A stretch of DNA of 45,190 nucleotides from JBKPCD01 sp046727175 (GTDB lineage: Bacteria; Acidobacteriota; Vicinamibacteria; Vicinamibacterales; 2-12-FULL-66-21): NCBI GenBank assembly GCA_046727175.1, contig JBKPCD010000028.1:1-45190 (forward strand), written 5' to 3'. Positions 24,280-32,411 of the stretch are shown here, in pieces. The first letter of the stretch is position 1, and each line of letters begins with the position of its first letter. The notes under the pieces were generated by a model. That model saw only the letters and a program-made list of their open reading frames with translations. It was not told the origin of the DNA and did no database searches. The translations under genes were made by a program, and so were the position numbers.

Positions 24280-25362
24280 ATGGCTGCGATGTCCACCGAC
24301 GTGCTTCCCTCGGCGCCGGCTGCTTCCAGGACAGGACTTCAGGTTGTGCCGCCCGAAGAGTGGTCCAGTTGGCCGGACGAGCGGCTCCTGGATTTGCGCA
24401 TATGCCAGCTCGGCGTCACGATCGAAGGCAGCCCGCTCGAGACGAGGATCGCCGAGCTGCAGGCCGAACTCGATGCGAGAGGCCTGGGCTTTCAGCCACA
24501 CTTCTGGCTCTCGGCCGAGTGGTTCTCACCAGACGGCGTCCCGGGAGTCGCCATTCCGTTCTACCTGGCGCATCCGCGGCTCGAAAAGCTCGAGCGCGCG
24601 CAGATGCTCGAAGTCGAAGGGGGCACGCCGGAGTGGTGCATGAAGATCCTGCGGCACGAGGCCGGCCACGCAATCGATAACGCATACAAGCTGCGACAGC
24701 GGCGCAGGCGTCAGCAGATCTTCGGTCCGTCGTACATTCACTACCCTGAGTACTACACGCCAAAACCATACAGCAAGAGCTTCGTCCTCCATCTCGACAG
24801 CTGGTACGCACAGAGCCATCCGGATGAAGACTTCGCCGAGACGTTTGCCGTCTGGCTCAACCCGCAGTCCGACTGGCGCAGCCGGTATGCAGATTGGCCG
24901 GCGCTCAAGAAGCTCGAATACATGGAAGCGCTGATGGCGGAAATCGCCGGCAAGCCGATGCTGGTGCGAACGCGCCGAAAGGTCGAGGCGCTACAGAGCA
25001 TTCGCAAGACACTGCGCGCGTACTACCTGCGCAAGCGCCGCCACTACGGCGTAGAGCATCCGCATTTCTACGACCGCGATCTGCGCAAGCTGTTCTCCGA
25101 TCGGCCGGAGCACGAGGGCCACATGAAGGCCGCGCGCTTCATCGCCCGCATCAGGCGCGAGTTGCGCCGACGGGTCGCGTCATGGACGGGCGAATACCAA
25201 TACACGATCGATCAGGTCATCGAGAACATGATCAAGCGCGCCAACGAACTCAATCTGCGGCTCGCCGGTCCCGAGGAACACGCGAAGCTGGAGTTCACCA
25301 TTCTCCTCACGGTGCAGACAATGAACTATCTGCACAGCGGTCATCACCGCGTCGCGCTCTAA
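24280..25362 (+). CDS. Putative zinc-binding metallopeptidase
   Basis: 360 residues, no signal peptide. The zincin motif His-Glu-X-X-His is HEAGH at 126-130 (ILRHEAGHAIDNAYKL). The region PDEDFAETFAVWL (about 188-200) supplies the probable third ligand or glutamate. WLSAEWFSPDGVPGVAIPFYLAHPRL upstream matches the family of putative zinc metallopeptidases that, in other bacteria, sit near ATP-grasp ligases; no such genes are here. The C-terminal third is basic and helical (RKTLRAYYLRKRRHYG), possibly a substrate or nucleic-acid contact. ATG 24280 and ATG 24289 are both possible starts. The strong hairpin at 25361 starts inside its stop codon. Confidence 0.8.
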   Translation: MAAMSTDVLPSAPAASRTGLQVVPPEEWSSWPDERLLDLRICQLGVTIEGSPLETRIAELQAELDARGLGFQPHFWLSAEWFSPDGVPGVAIPFYLAHPRLEKLERAQMLEVEGGTPEWCMKILRHEAGHAIDNAYKLRQRRRRQQIFGPSYIHYPEYYTPKPYSKSFVLHLDSWYAQSHPDEDFAETFAVWLNPQSDWRSRYADWPALKKLEYMEALMAEIAGKPMLVRTRRKVEALQSIRKTLRAYYLRKRRHYGVEHPHFYDRDLRKLFSDRPEHEGHMKAARFIARIRRELRRRVASWTGEYQYTIDQVIENMIKRANELNLRLAGPEEHAKLEFTILLTVQTMNYLHSGHHRVAL

Positions 25363-25436
25363 AAAGGGGAAAGGCAAAAGGGACAAGGGACAAGAATTGC
25401 AACCTGTTCTCCCTTGTCCCTTCTCCCTTTCCCTTG
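25361..25436. terminator. Reiterated AAAGGG / CCCTTT bidirectional hairpin
   Basis: The left arm (25361-25394, AAAAAGGGGAAAGG and GGGACAAGGGACAAG) pairs with the right arm (25413-25436, CTTGTCCCTTCTCCC and TTTCCCTTG). The arms overlap the stop of the zinc peptidase and end next to the minus-strand permease remnant, so it could end transcription from both sides. Confidence 0.6.
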
Positions 25437-25437
25437 A

Positions 25438-25865
25438 CTATTCGCTTCTCAGTACCACCAGCGGATCAACCCTGCGGGCGCGCCGTGCAGGCCACCAGCT
25501 CGCCGCGAACGAGACGAGCGCCATCGCGGCCGAAACCGCGGTGAAGACACCTGGGTCGTCGGGCTCGTGCCGAAGAGGATCCCTTCGAGGACTCTGGTCG
25601 AAGCCCACGCCCCGAGGAGACCGAAGACCAGACCGGCCGCGGTCAACTTGAGCCCGCTCACAGCGACGAGCGACTCCACTTGCCGCGGCGTCGCACCTAG
25701 CGCGAGGCGAACGCCAATTTCGCGCGTACGCTGACTGACGCTGTACGCGATAACGCCGAACGCCCATCGTCGCGATCAGCAGTGTCACTACTGCAAGCGA
25801 CGTCATCAGCAGCGCCACGAACCTCGCCGGCTGCGGCCACCGCGCGGACGCTCGGATCGGCTTCC
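25438..25865 (-). pseudogene. C-terminal remnant of an ADOP/FtsX-like permease
   Basis: The last ~140 codons of a permease are spread over three frames. They read, in order: FVALLMTSLAVVTLLIATMG; then FGVIAYSVSQRTREIGVRLALGATPRQ; then VESLVAVSGLKLTAAGLVFGLLGAW and ILFGTSP; and finally FTAVSAAMALVSFAASWWPARRARRVDPLVVLRSE. This is the typical second FtsX half with QRT-REIGVRLALGA and the PARRA..DPLVVLR end. At least two small indels and loss of about 700 upstream codons make it non-functional. It is not a copy of the intact permease at 6412. The rest of 25363-26082 holds hairpins and reiterated words but no other coding sequence. Confidence 0.75.
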
Positions 25866-25894
25866 AGCCTGCGCAAAGGACCAGGAGCGGGTCA

Positions 25895-25935
25895 CGCCCA
25901 AAGCCTGAAGCCCTGAGCCCCAAGCCCCGATCGTT
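25895..25935. repeat. Reiterated AAAGCCTGAAGCCCTGAGCC words
   Basis: Tandem degenerate words AAAGCC/TGAAGCCC/TGAGCCCC/AAGCCCC, the same vocabulary as 17764-17920. A complementary arm is not obvious here. Confidence 0.45.
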
Positions 25936-26082
25936 GAGCCCTAACGGCCGTAAAGATTCGGTTATGTGGTTCCGAAGGGCGACGCGCGAGGAACCTGACG
26001 TGAGATGATGCGTATTCCCAATGGGCTCGACCGCGGCGTTCGAATCGCCAGTTGACCGACGTTCTACTACATCGAGGCTTTT

Positions 26083-27414
26083 ATGAGAGTTGTGCGCCTG
26101 TCCGCCGGCCTGTTCGGTGCGATCTGGATTGGTGTGCTCGCCACTGCCTGGGTTGGGGCGGCTGATCAGTACGCGTCGAAGCCGCCCTCCGACGTGCCGA
26201 CATTCACCAAGGACGTCGCGCCTATCCTTTACAAGAACTGCACGACGTGCCACCGGCCCGGTGAGATCGCGCCGATGTCGCTCCTCACGTACGAGGACGC
26301 CCGACCGTGGGCAAAGGCAATCCGTGATGAGGTCTCCGAGCGGAACATGCCGCCGTGGCACGCCGACGCGCCGCACGGCACGTTTCTGAACGAGCGCGGC
26401 ATCACCGACGAAGAGCGCGAGACGCTTGTGAAATGGGCGAGCAGAGGCGCGCCGAAGGGCAAGCCCGAAGATCTCCCGCCGCAGCCGCAGTACCCGGATG
26501 GCTGGTCGATGGGCAAGCCGGACATCATCTTGGAGATGCCCGAGCCGTACAAAGTTCCGGCAGACGGCGTCGTCGCGTACGAATACGTGTACATCCCAAC
26601 GAACTTCACCGAGCCGAAGTGGGTTCAGGCAATCGAGGTCCGGCCCGGAGATCGGTCGGTCGTACACCATGTCCTCGTGTACTATCGCGCGAAGCCAGAC
26701 CTGCAGCGTTCACCGGTGCTTCAGCCGAACAAACAGCTGTCTCAGATGCCCGAAAGTCCGACCGGCTTGTTGCCGCGGCGCAAGGACCTTCCCCCGGCCC
26801 GGCTCATCGCCACCTACGCCCCGGGGACGAATCCCGAGGTGCTCCCAACGGGTACGGCTCTTCGACTGGAGCCCGGCGGAATCATCGAACTGCAGATGCA
26901 TTACACGACGAACGGCGAAGCTGCCGTCGATCGAACGAAGGTCGGGCTGATCCTCTCGAAGGATCCATCACCGCGCGAGATTCGTCCGTCTCACTTCTTC
27001 AACGGCACACTGAACCTGCCGGCGGGCGCGGCCGACGTATCCGTGGAGGCGGACGTCGAGTTCCTGCAGGACGCGACCGTGTGGGGACTCTTCCCGCATA
27101 CCCATCTGCGCGGAAAGAAGTGGGAATACAAACTCGTGCTGCCGGACGGCACGAGCAAGACGGTCCTGTCGGTCCCGAAATACGATTTCAACTGGCAGAC
27201 GTATTACATGTTCAGGGAACCGCTACAGGTGCCGAAGGGAGCGAAACTGGTGTCGACGGCGTGGTACGACAACTCGCCGAAGAACAAGGCGAATCCAGAC
27301 CCGACCGTCGACGTGAAGTGGGGAGATCAGACGTGGGAGGAAATGCAGTACACCGGAATTCTCTTCAGTCCGGGACAGGCCCCAGCGACGACGACTTCCG
27401 GAAAGCAGCAGTAA
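26083..27414 (+). CDS. Exported c-type cytochrome fused to a copper-monooxygenase-like domain (paralogue 1)
   Basis: 443 residues. The signal peptide MRVVRLSAGLFGAIWIGVLATAWVGA is followed by a short cytochrome c domain with one haem site C53-T-T-C56-H57 (NCTTCHRPGEIAPM); AIRDEVSERNMPPWHAD is typical of this subgroup. From about 150 a beta-rich domain resembles the two-domain fold of PHM/DBH-type Cu(II) monooxygenases. Candidate copper ligands are in VVHHVLVYY, LQMHYTTNG and FPHTHLRGK. It heads a tandem set; the next gene starts four bases after its stop. Role inferred: periplasmic electron transfer coupled to an oxidative or copper-binding reaction. The substrate is unknown. Confidence 0.85.
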   Translation: MRVVRLSAGLFGAIWIGVLATAWVGAADQYASKPPSDVPTFTKDVAPILYKNCTTCHRPGEIAPMSLLTYEDARPWAKAIRDEVSERNMPPWHADAPHGTFLNERGITDEERETLVKWASRGAPKGKPEDLPPQPQYPDGWSMGKPDIILEMPEPYKVPADGVVAYEYVYIPTNFTEPKWVQAIEVRPGDRSVVHHVLVYYRAKPDLQRSPVLQPNKQLSQMPESPTGLLPRRKDLPPARLIATYAPGTNPEVLPTGTALRLEPGGIIELQMHYTTNGEAAVDRTKVGLILSKDPSPREIRPSHFFNGTLNLPAGAADVSVEADVEFLQDATVWGLFPHTHLRGKKWEYKLVLPDGTSKTVLSVPKYDFNWQTYYMFREPLQVPKGAKLVSTAWYDNSPKNKANPDPTVDVKWGDQTWEEMQYTGILFSPGQAPATTTSGKQQ

Positions 27415-27418
27415 CGTT

Positions 27419-28805
27419 ATGACGAAGATCGCCTCGGCGCTCGCTCTTTCAGTCGGCCTCCTCGCCTCGATGGTCGCGTTGCGCGCCTCTGATGCCGCAG
27501 ATGATCAGTACGCCCAGCAAGCCTGCAAATGTGCCGACGTTCAGCAAGAACGTCGCACCGATTCTCTACAAGAACTGCACCGGCTGCCATCGTCCTGGCG
27601 AGATCGCGCCGATGTCGCTGCTGACATACGATGATGCCCGGCCGTGGGCGAAGGCGATTCGCGACGAGGTCAGTGAAGGCAACATGCCGCCGTGGCACGC
27701 GGACCCGAAGGTCGGTCATTTCGCCAACGAGCGTCGTCTCACGGATGAAGAGAAAGACGTGCTGGTGCGGTGGGCGAGCGGCGGCGCACCTAGGGGAAGC
27801 GCCAACGATCTGCCGTCCAGTCCCAAGTACACCGACGGGTGGACGATCGGCGAGCCCGACCTCGTCCTCAGCATGCCGCAGGAGTACACGGTGCCGGCCG
27901 ACGGGTTCGTCGAGTACGAATACATCGAGATCCCGACGAACCTGAAGGAAGACAAGTGGGTGCAGGCGCTGGAGGTGCGTCCGGGCAATCGCGAAGTTGT
28001 TCACCACGTGATCGCCTATTCGCGTCCGCCGCAGCCTGAGCGGCGGCCGAGCGCGCTCCGCGCCGCCGAAGGCATGGACATTCCCGCCGGTCAGAGTGGC
28101 GGCCCGGAGGAAGGCGAAGGTCAGAAGCGAGCGCGTGGCCAGAGTCGCTTTCCAGCGCCTCGACGCCTCGGGGCATCGATCGGCGGCTTCGCACCCGGTA
28201 CGAGCGCGCAGGTGTACGAACCGGGCTCCGCGCTGTTGCTGCGCGCCGGATCGACCGTTGTTCTGCAGATGCATTACACGCCGAACGGCGACAAGGCAAC
28301 CGACCGCACGAAAATCGGGTTGAAGTTCGCGGCGGCTCCGCCGCAGCACGAGATTCGCCTGGCGTCACTCGTCAACGGCAGCCTTCGCATTCCGCCGGGT
28401 GCATCGGATTACGCCCTGTCGGCTGATATGACGACGACGGCCGACGTCACGATCCGACAACTTCTCCCGCACACACATCTGCGCGGGAAGAGCTGGGAGT
28501 ACTCGGTGATCTATCCCGATGGCCGCTCGGAGGTCATTCTCTTCGTGCCGAAGTACGATTTCAATTGGCAGACGTCTTACATCTTCAGCAAGCCTCTCAA
28601 GCTGCCGAAAGGATCGAAGCTACACGCCGTCGCGCACTACGACAACTCGAGCGCGAACAAGTCAAATCCCGATCCGACTGTCGAAGTCCATTGGGGCGAT
28701 CAGACCTGGGAAGAAATGATGTTCACCTCGATCGTGTACACGATCGACGGTGTTGCCCCCGGCGCGGTGATCACGCCGCAACCGTCAGGCGGGCAGCGTC
28801 ACTGA
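27419..28805 (+). CDS. Exported cytochrome c/copper-monooxygenase-like protein, paralogue 2 (frameshifted)
   Basis: Close paralogue of the preceding gene. The signal peptide (MTKIASALALSVGLLASMVALRA) and DDQYA are in frame from ATG 27419. The mature part, starting SKPANVPTFSKNVAPILYKNCTGCH, is in the next frame. Removing one C from CCC at 27513-27515 restores one 461-residue frame that aligns with paralogue 1 through DQYASKP. The alternative start ATG 27492 would drop the signal peptide, so the haem site CTGCH could not be matured; I consider it unlikely. Copper-site candidates VVHHVIAYS, LQMHYTPNG and LPHTHLRGK are conserved. A Gly/Glu/Arg-rich insertion (about 215-235) is not in paralogue 1. 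Real mutation versus assembly error is open. Confidence 0.8.
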
Positions 28806-28818
28806 TGCAGAGTTGTAA

Positions 28819-28840
28819 GGCGCGGTCTGAAGACCGCGCC
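28819..28840. terminator. Perfect 9-bp hairpin between cytochrome genes
   Basis: GGCGCGGTC (28819-28827) and GACCGCGCC (28832-28840) form an exact stem closed by the tetraloop TGAA. It begins 14 nt after the stop of paralogue 2 and ends 10 nt before the next ATG, so it may terminate or attenuate expression of the third cytochrome gene. Confidence 0.6.
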
Positions 28841-28850
28841 CTGCAAAGCA

Positions 28851-29675
28851 ATGATCGACGTAGAACGAGCTTCGACCGTCGCCGCCTCCACATTCGTCGG
28901 CGCCATCGTCGTGACGGTGGTAACCGTCTACGCGCACGATCCGATCTCGACTCGCGTCACGTGGAACAATGACATCGGGCGGATCGTCGAGGCGCGCTGT
29001 GTCGAGTGTCACGGCGCGACCGCCAAGGATTCGATTCCCCTCGCCACCTACGAACAGGCTCGCCCGTGGGCCAAAGCAATCCGGGAGGAGGTCCTGACAC
29101 GACGCATGCCGATCTGGGGCGCCGCACGCGGTTACGGCGACTTCAGCAACGACCCGTCGCTGTCGCCATTCGAAATCGCGCTGGTTGTAGCGTGGGCGGA
29201 TGGCGGAGCTCCGCGCGGAACTGACGCTGATCAGGGGAAGCGCCTGCGGCCCGAGCGAGGCGCGAAGTCGCCGAGCGAGAGCGAGCGGGCCGGGGCCCCC
29301 GGCGCGCGTTCTGTGCGCGCTGGGGTGGAAGGGTGGGGCCCCGCGAGGGCTGAGAAAAGCCGGCCGAACGCTACAGATCCAGCTGGTAGTGGACAGTCGG
29401 CTCGCGAAATTACCCTTCTCTGCACCGAGCAGCCGCTCCCGCAAGGTCGGCTGCTGGCGGTCCGCCCTCAGCTGAGCGAAGGCGGCTCGCTCGGAATTGC
29501 GGTTCGGCAGCCGGACGGCACACAAGTGATCGTCGCGTGGATCCGCAATTTCGATCCGAGGTACGTGACCACGTACTGGCTTCGAACGCCAGTGACCATG
29601 CGGAACGGCAGCCGGCTGATCGCGGAGTCACCCGGTCAGTGTTCCCTCAGGGCGACGGTGGCTTCGCTTCGATGA
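28851..29675 (+). CDS. Exported c-type cytochrome (paralogue 3) carrying an in-frame palindromic-element insertion
   Basis: 274 residues. The N-terminal hydrophobic segment (TVAASTFVGAIVVTVVTVYA) acts as signal or anchor. The haem motif is CVECH (about 50-54). AIREEVLTRRMPIWGA and VVAWADGGAPRG match the end of the cytochrome domain in paralogues 1 and 2. Residues about 128-171 (starting QGKRLRPERGAKSPSESE) are the translation of a GC-rich palindromic element and have no paralogue counterpart. After it, LLCTEQPLPQGRLLAVRPQLSEGGSLGIAVRQPDG and ESPGQC form a shorter, unrelated C-terminal domain; the copper-monooxygenase region is absent. The last 29 bases overlap the convergent VOC gene. No clear ribosome site precedes the ATG, only the hairpin. 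Confidence 0.7.
   Translation: MIDVERASTVAASTFVGAIVVTVVTVYAHDPISTRVTWNNDIGRIVEARCVECHGATAKDSIPLATYEQARPWAKAIREEVLTRRMPIWGAARGYGDFSNDPSLSPFEIALVVAWADGGAPRGTDADQGKRLRPERGAKSPSESERAGAPGARSVRAGVEGWGPARAEKSRPNATDPAGSGQSAREITLLCTEQPLPQGRLLAVRPQLSEGGSLGIAVRQPDGTQVIVAWIRNFDPRYVTTYWLRTPVTMRNGSRLIAESPGQCSLRATVASLR
29232..29362. repeat. GC-rich palindromic element, copy 4, inside a coding sequence
   Basis: GGGGCCCC occurs at 29292-29299 and again at 29335-29342. Between them is a stem CCCCCGGCGCGCG...GCGCGCTGGGG (29295-29325), matching the core of copies 2, 3 and 5. Its ends AAGCGCCTGCGGCC and GAAAAGCCGGCC have no relation to the neighbouring cytochrome codons. The reading frame stays open through it. 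Confidence 0.65.
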
Positions 29676-31014
29676 CGAACGGCGCTGTGATGACCTTCCC
29701 GGCGCGCTGCACTTGGACCCACAGCTTGTAGAGGCCCGGCGCTGGAATGAGCGGCGCAAACGTGACGACAGGTCCCGGCGACGGACTTCCTTCGGGATGA
29801 CCATGGATCGCCGTCGTCACGTCGGCGTTTACCAACAGCAAGTGACCCGAAGCGCCGAGGAGCGGCTCCAGATCACTGACCGGTGCTCCGGTCCGGGCAT
29901 CCGAGATCGTGAAGCGCAGGTCCGACGAGCGAAACGCAACGACCTTCCCTGTCTCCAATCGGATTCGCAGGCCATCGACTACCTGCTCGGTCTCACCTGC
30001 GCGAAGCTCCGGGGCCGCCGCGAACAACGATCCGCTGTAGCCGGGCGTCACGATCACTCGATGGACCATCTGCGGTGTGCCAGCCGCCGGGAGAAAGTCG
30101 ACGACCAGCACGTATTCGCCCGACGGAAGGGCCCAGACAACTTCGAACGTGCCGTCTTCTCGCTGCTCTGGATGGAGGTGAGCGAAGTTCGAGAGATCGC
30201 GGCTGATCACGAAGAGGTGAAGGAATCGCTCGTGCACATCGACGAAACGCTGAACGGTTTCGTGCGTCTGCGGGTCGCGCACGACGAGCTTCAGCAACGC
30301 AGGTCCACCCGCGCCGCGCCCGCGCGTCAGCATCGCATCGAGCCGATACTCACCCAGCACCGGAGGCGGGATCGGCACGAGGGTCATGCCGCACACCGGG
30401 CACTTGTCCGGGAGCGCGGCCCTGATGTCCGGATGCATCGGACACCAGAACGCATCGGGCAGATCGGTTTCCCGTACGATTTCGATCACGGCGCTCGATG
30501 GCAGACGAAATCGCGCGCTATCAGCGGTGCGTGCGAATGGCTGATCGGCGCCCGCAGCGAGTGCATCGACCGCTCCGTTGAGATCCTCGGTCGAGAACGC
30601 AATGGCGCTCACGCGATCGTCACTCACGCCGACTGCGACCGCCGTCTTCTCGAGCGTGGACGGTTCTGTCGTTCCACGCCGCTCGTTCAACCAGCGAACG
30701 GCTTCGGAGTACACCGCTTCGCCCGCATCTGGTTTGGGTGCGCCGGCGCCACGCGCTGACTCTGACGTCTCTCTGTCGAAGACCAGATACTGCCCCGCTG
30801 ATCGCACAGCGACCCCATGCCCCTGGAGGAGCGTCCTCGTTCCTCCAACACGCGCCGCGGCCGCATTCATCGCAGCGGCCGGATCGGCAACGCTGACGTG
30901 AACGTGATGAAACCGATACCTGACACTGGCCGCCTGACTCGATCGTGCGGCCGGCAGGGACCAGGCGTGCAACAGCATCAGAAACTGAACGACGGTCCCG
31001 ACGAGCGCCGGCAT
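29647..31014 (-). CDS. Exported VOC-domain protein with a heavy-metal-binding module
   Basis: 455 residues from ATG 31014. The signal peptide MPALVGTVVQFLMLLHAWSLPAARS is followed by a vicinal-oxygen-chelate domain (about 31-185; YRFHHVHVSVADPAAAM, VGVSDDRVSAIAFSTEDLNGAVD, SSAVIEIVRE). A zinc-ribbon-like heavy-metal-binding motif then spans 189-214: FWCPMHPDIRAALPDKCPVCGMTLVP, in two halves around CPMHP and KCPVCGM, as found in copper-efflux proteins. The remainder has beta-sandwich features (FLHLFVISRDLSNFAHLHPEQR; SGEYVLVVDFLPAAG) common to copper-resistance-associated periplasmic proteins. The combination with the cytochrome/copper cluster next door suggests periplasmic metal chemistry, but this is inference. 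Start lies only 20 bp from the divergent M28 peptidase start. Confidence 0.75.
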   Translation of the reverse strand: MPALVGTVVQFLMLLHAWSLPAARSSQAASVRYRFHHVHVSVADPAAAMNAAAARVGGTRTLLQGHGVAVRSAGQYLVFDRETSESARGAGAPKPDAGEAVYSEAVRWLNERRGTTEPSTLEKTAVAVGVSDDRVSAIAFSTEDLNGAVDALAAGADQPFARTADSARFRLPSSAVIEIVRETDLPDAFWCPMHPDIRAALPDKCPVCGMTLVPIPPPVLGEYRLDAMLTRGRGAGGPALLKLVVRDPQTHETVQRFVDVHERFLHLFVISRDLSNFAHLHPEQREDGTFEVVWALPSGEYVLVVDFLPAAGTPQMVHRVIVTPGYSGSLFAAAPELRAGETEQVVDGLRIRLETGKVVAFRSSDLRFTISDARTGAPVSDLEPLLGASGHLLLVNADVTTAIHGHPEGSPSPGPVVTFAPLIPAPGLYKLWVQVQRAGKVITAPFVIEAKPPSP

Positions 31015-31015
31015 G

Positions 31016-31026
31016 CTTATAGAATA
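31016..31026. promoter_or_regulatory. Candidate bidirectional promoter with symmetric -10 element
   Basis: Between the divergent ATGs (31014 minus, 31034 plus) the only AT-rich sequence is TTATAGAATA. It reads TAGAAT on the plus strand (31020-31025, 5/6 to TATAAT) and TATTCT or TATAAG on the minus strand. Distances to both ATGs (8 and 6 nt) would make both transcripts leaderless or nearly so. Confidence 0.4.
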
Positions 31027-31033
31027 CGATCTG

Positions 31034-32410
31034 ATGTCATCTCTGCTCCGCATCCGAATCCTGTTGGTCACTGTAGTTCTGTTGCTCACCGTCAGCCGCC
31101 AACCGTCCGGCGCGTCCTCATGGCTCGAGCCATATCGCGAACCCGCCGCGCGACTGATTGGCGAAGCTCTCTCGAATCGATTCGCCTGGGACCGTCTGGC
31201 CCTCCTCGGCGACACATTCGGTCATCGGCTGAGCGGATCGACAGCTCTCGAAGACGCCATCCGCTGGGCAACCGATCAAATGAAGAAGGACGGACTCGAG
31301 AACGTACGCACCGAGCCTGTCAGAGTACCGCACTGGGTACGCGGCGCCGAGAGTGCGGAGATCACCTCGCCGCGGCGCCACGCGATGGTGATGCTCGGGC
31401 TCGGAAACAGCATCGGCACGCCGCCGGGCGGCGTGGAAGCCGAAGTCCTCGTGGTCCGGAGTTTCGACGAGCTGAATCAGGCCGCGTCACGCGTGCGCGG
31501 CAAAATCGTTCTGTTCAACGTGCCGTTCACGAATTACGGTGAGACCGTCCAGTACCGAGCCGCGGGTCCGTCCCGGGCCGCGGCACTCGGCGCAGTGGCC
31601 GTTCTCGTCCGCTCGGTCGGCCCCGCTGGCCTGCGAACGCCGCACACGGGCGCCCTGCGCTACTCGGAGGATCAGCCACGCATTCCGGCGGCAGCGGTCA
31701 CGGTCGAAGATGCAGAACGTCTTCAACGTATGCAGGACCGCGGCACGCCCGCCCGTGTTCGGCTCCAGATGGAAGCGCACTTCCTGCCCGACGCCGACTC
31801 GGCGAACGTCATCGGCGAAATCCGCGGACACGAGCGTCCAGACGAAGTCGTCGTGATTGGCGGTCACATCGATTCGTGGGATGTCGGCACCGGATCGACC
31901 GACGACGGCGGCGGGTGCGTGGCCACCTGGGAAGCGCTGCGCTTGATGAGAAAGCTGAATCTTCGTCCGCGAAGGACAGTCCGGGTCGTGTTGTGGACCA
32001 ACGAGGAAAACGGATCACGGGGCGCCGAGGCGTATCTCGAGAAATACCGCGATCAGCTGTCGAATCACGTCTTGATGATGGAGTCCGACGGCGGCGTGTT
32101 CCGGCCGACCGGTTTCGGATTCACCGGCAGCGACGAGGCACGCGCGAAAGTGCGTGAAATCGCGACCCTGCTTCGCGGCATCCAGTCTGACCGCATCGGC
32201 GCGAGCGGCGATGGCGCGGACATCGGCCCGAGTGTGCAGGCCGGACGCATTCCCGCGATGTCGCTGGAGGTGGATGGCGACTACTTCCTGATCCACCACA
32301 CGCCGGCCGACACGATCGACAAGATCGATCCCATGGATGTCGCGCGCGCCTCGGCCGCAATCGCCGTTATGACGTACGTTGTCGCGGATATACCGGAGAG
32401 ATTGCGATAA
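31034..32410 (+). CDS. Exported M28-family aminopeptidase/carboxypeptidase Q-like
   Basis: 458 residues from ATG 31034 (MSSLLRIRILLVTVVLLLTVS, a signal peptide); ATG 31013 would overlap the divergent gene's start. The PA domain spans about 115-215. The di-zinc peptidase part shows GGHIDSWDVGTGSTDDGGG (first His and bridging Asp), NEENGSRGAEAYL (catalytic Glu-Glu), then ESDGG and the final ligand in LIHHTPADTIDKID. Order and length match carboxypeptidase Q/glutamate-carboxypeptidase-like M28 enzymes that release amino acids from dipeptides. Together with the M14 enzyme it points to external peptide use. Reiterated GATTCGGG words follow directly after the stop codon. Confidence 0.88.
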   Translation: MSSLLRIRILLVTVVLLLTVSRQPSGASSWLEPYREPAARLIGEALSNRFAWDRLALLGDTFGHRLSGSTALEDAIRWATDQMKKDGLENVRTEPVRVPHWVRGAESAEITSPRRHAMVMLGLGNSIGTPPGGVEAEVLVVRSFDELNQAASRVRGKIVLFNVPFTNYGETVQYRAAGPSRAAALGAVAVLVRSVGPAGLRTPHTGALRYSEDQPRIPAAAVTVEDAERLQRMQDRGTPARVRLQMEAHFLPDADSANVIGEIRGHERPDEVVVIGGHIDSWDVGTGSTDDGGGCVATWEALRLMRKLNLRPRRTVRVVLWTNEENGSRGAEAYLEKYRDQLSNHVLMMESDGGVFRPTGFGFTGSDEARAKVREIATLLRGIQSDRIGASGDGADIGPSVQAGRIPAMSLEVDGDYFLIHHTPADTIDKIDPMDVARASAAIAVMTYVVADIPERLR

Positions 32411-32411
32411 A

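Noticed and set aside
28819..28840. The perfect hairpin as a member of the GC-rich palindromic family
   Set aside because: It lacks the GGGGCCCC core and the companion blocks; treated as a simple terminator-like hairpin.
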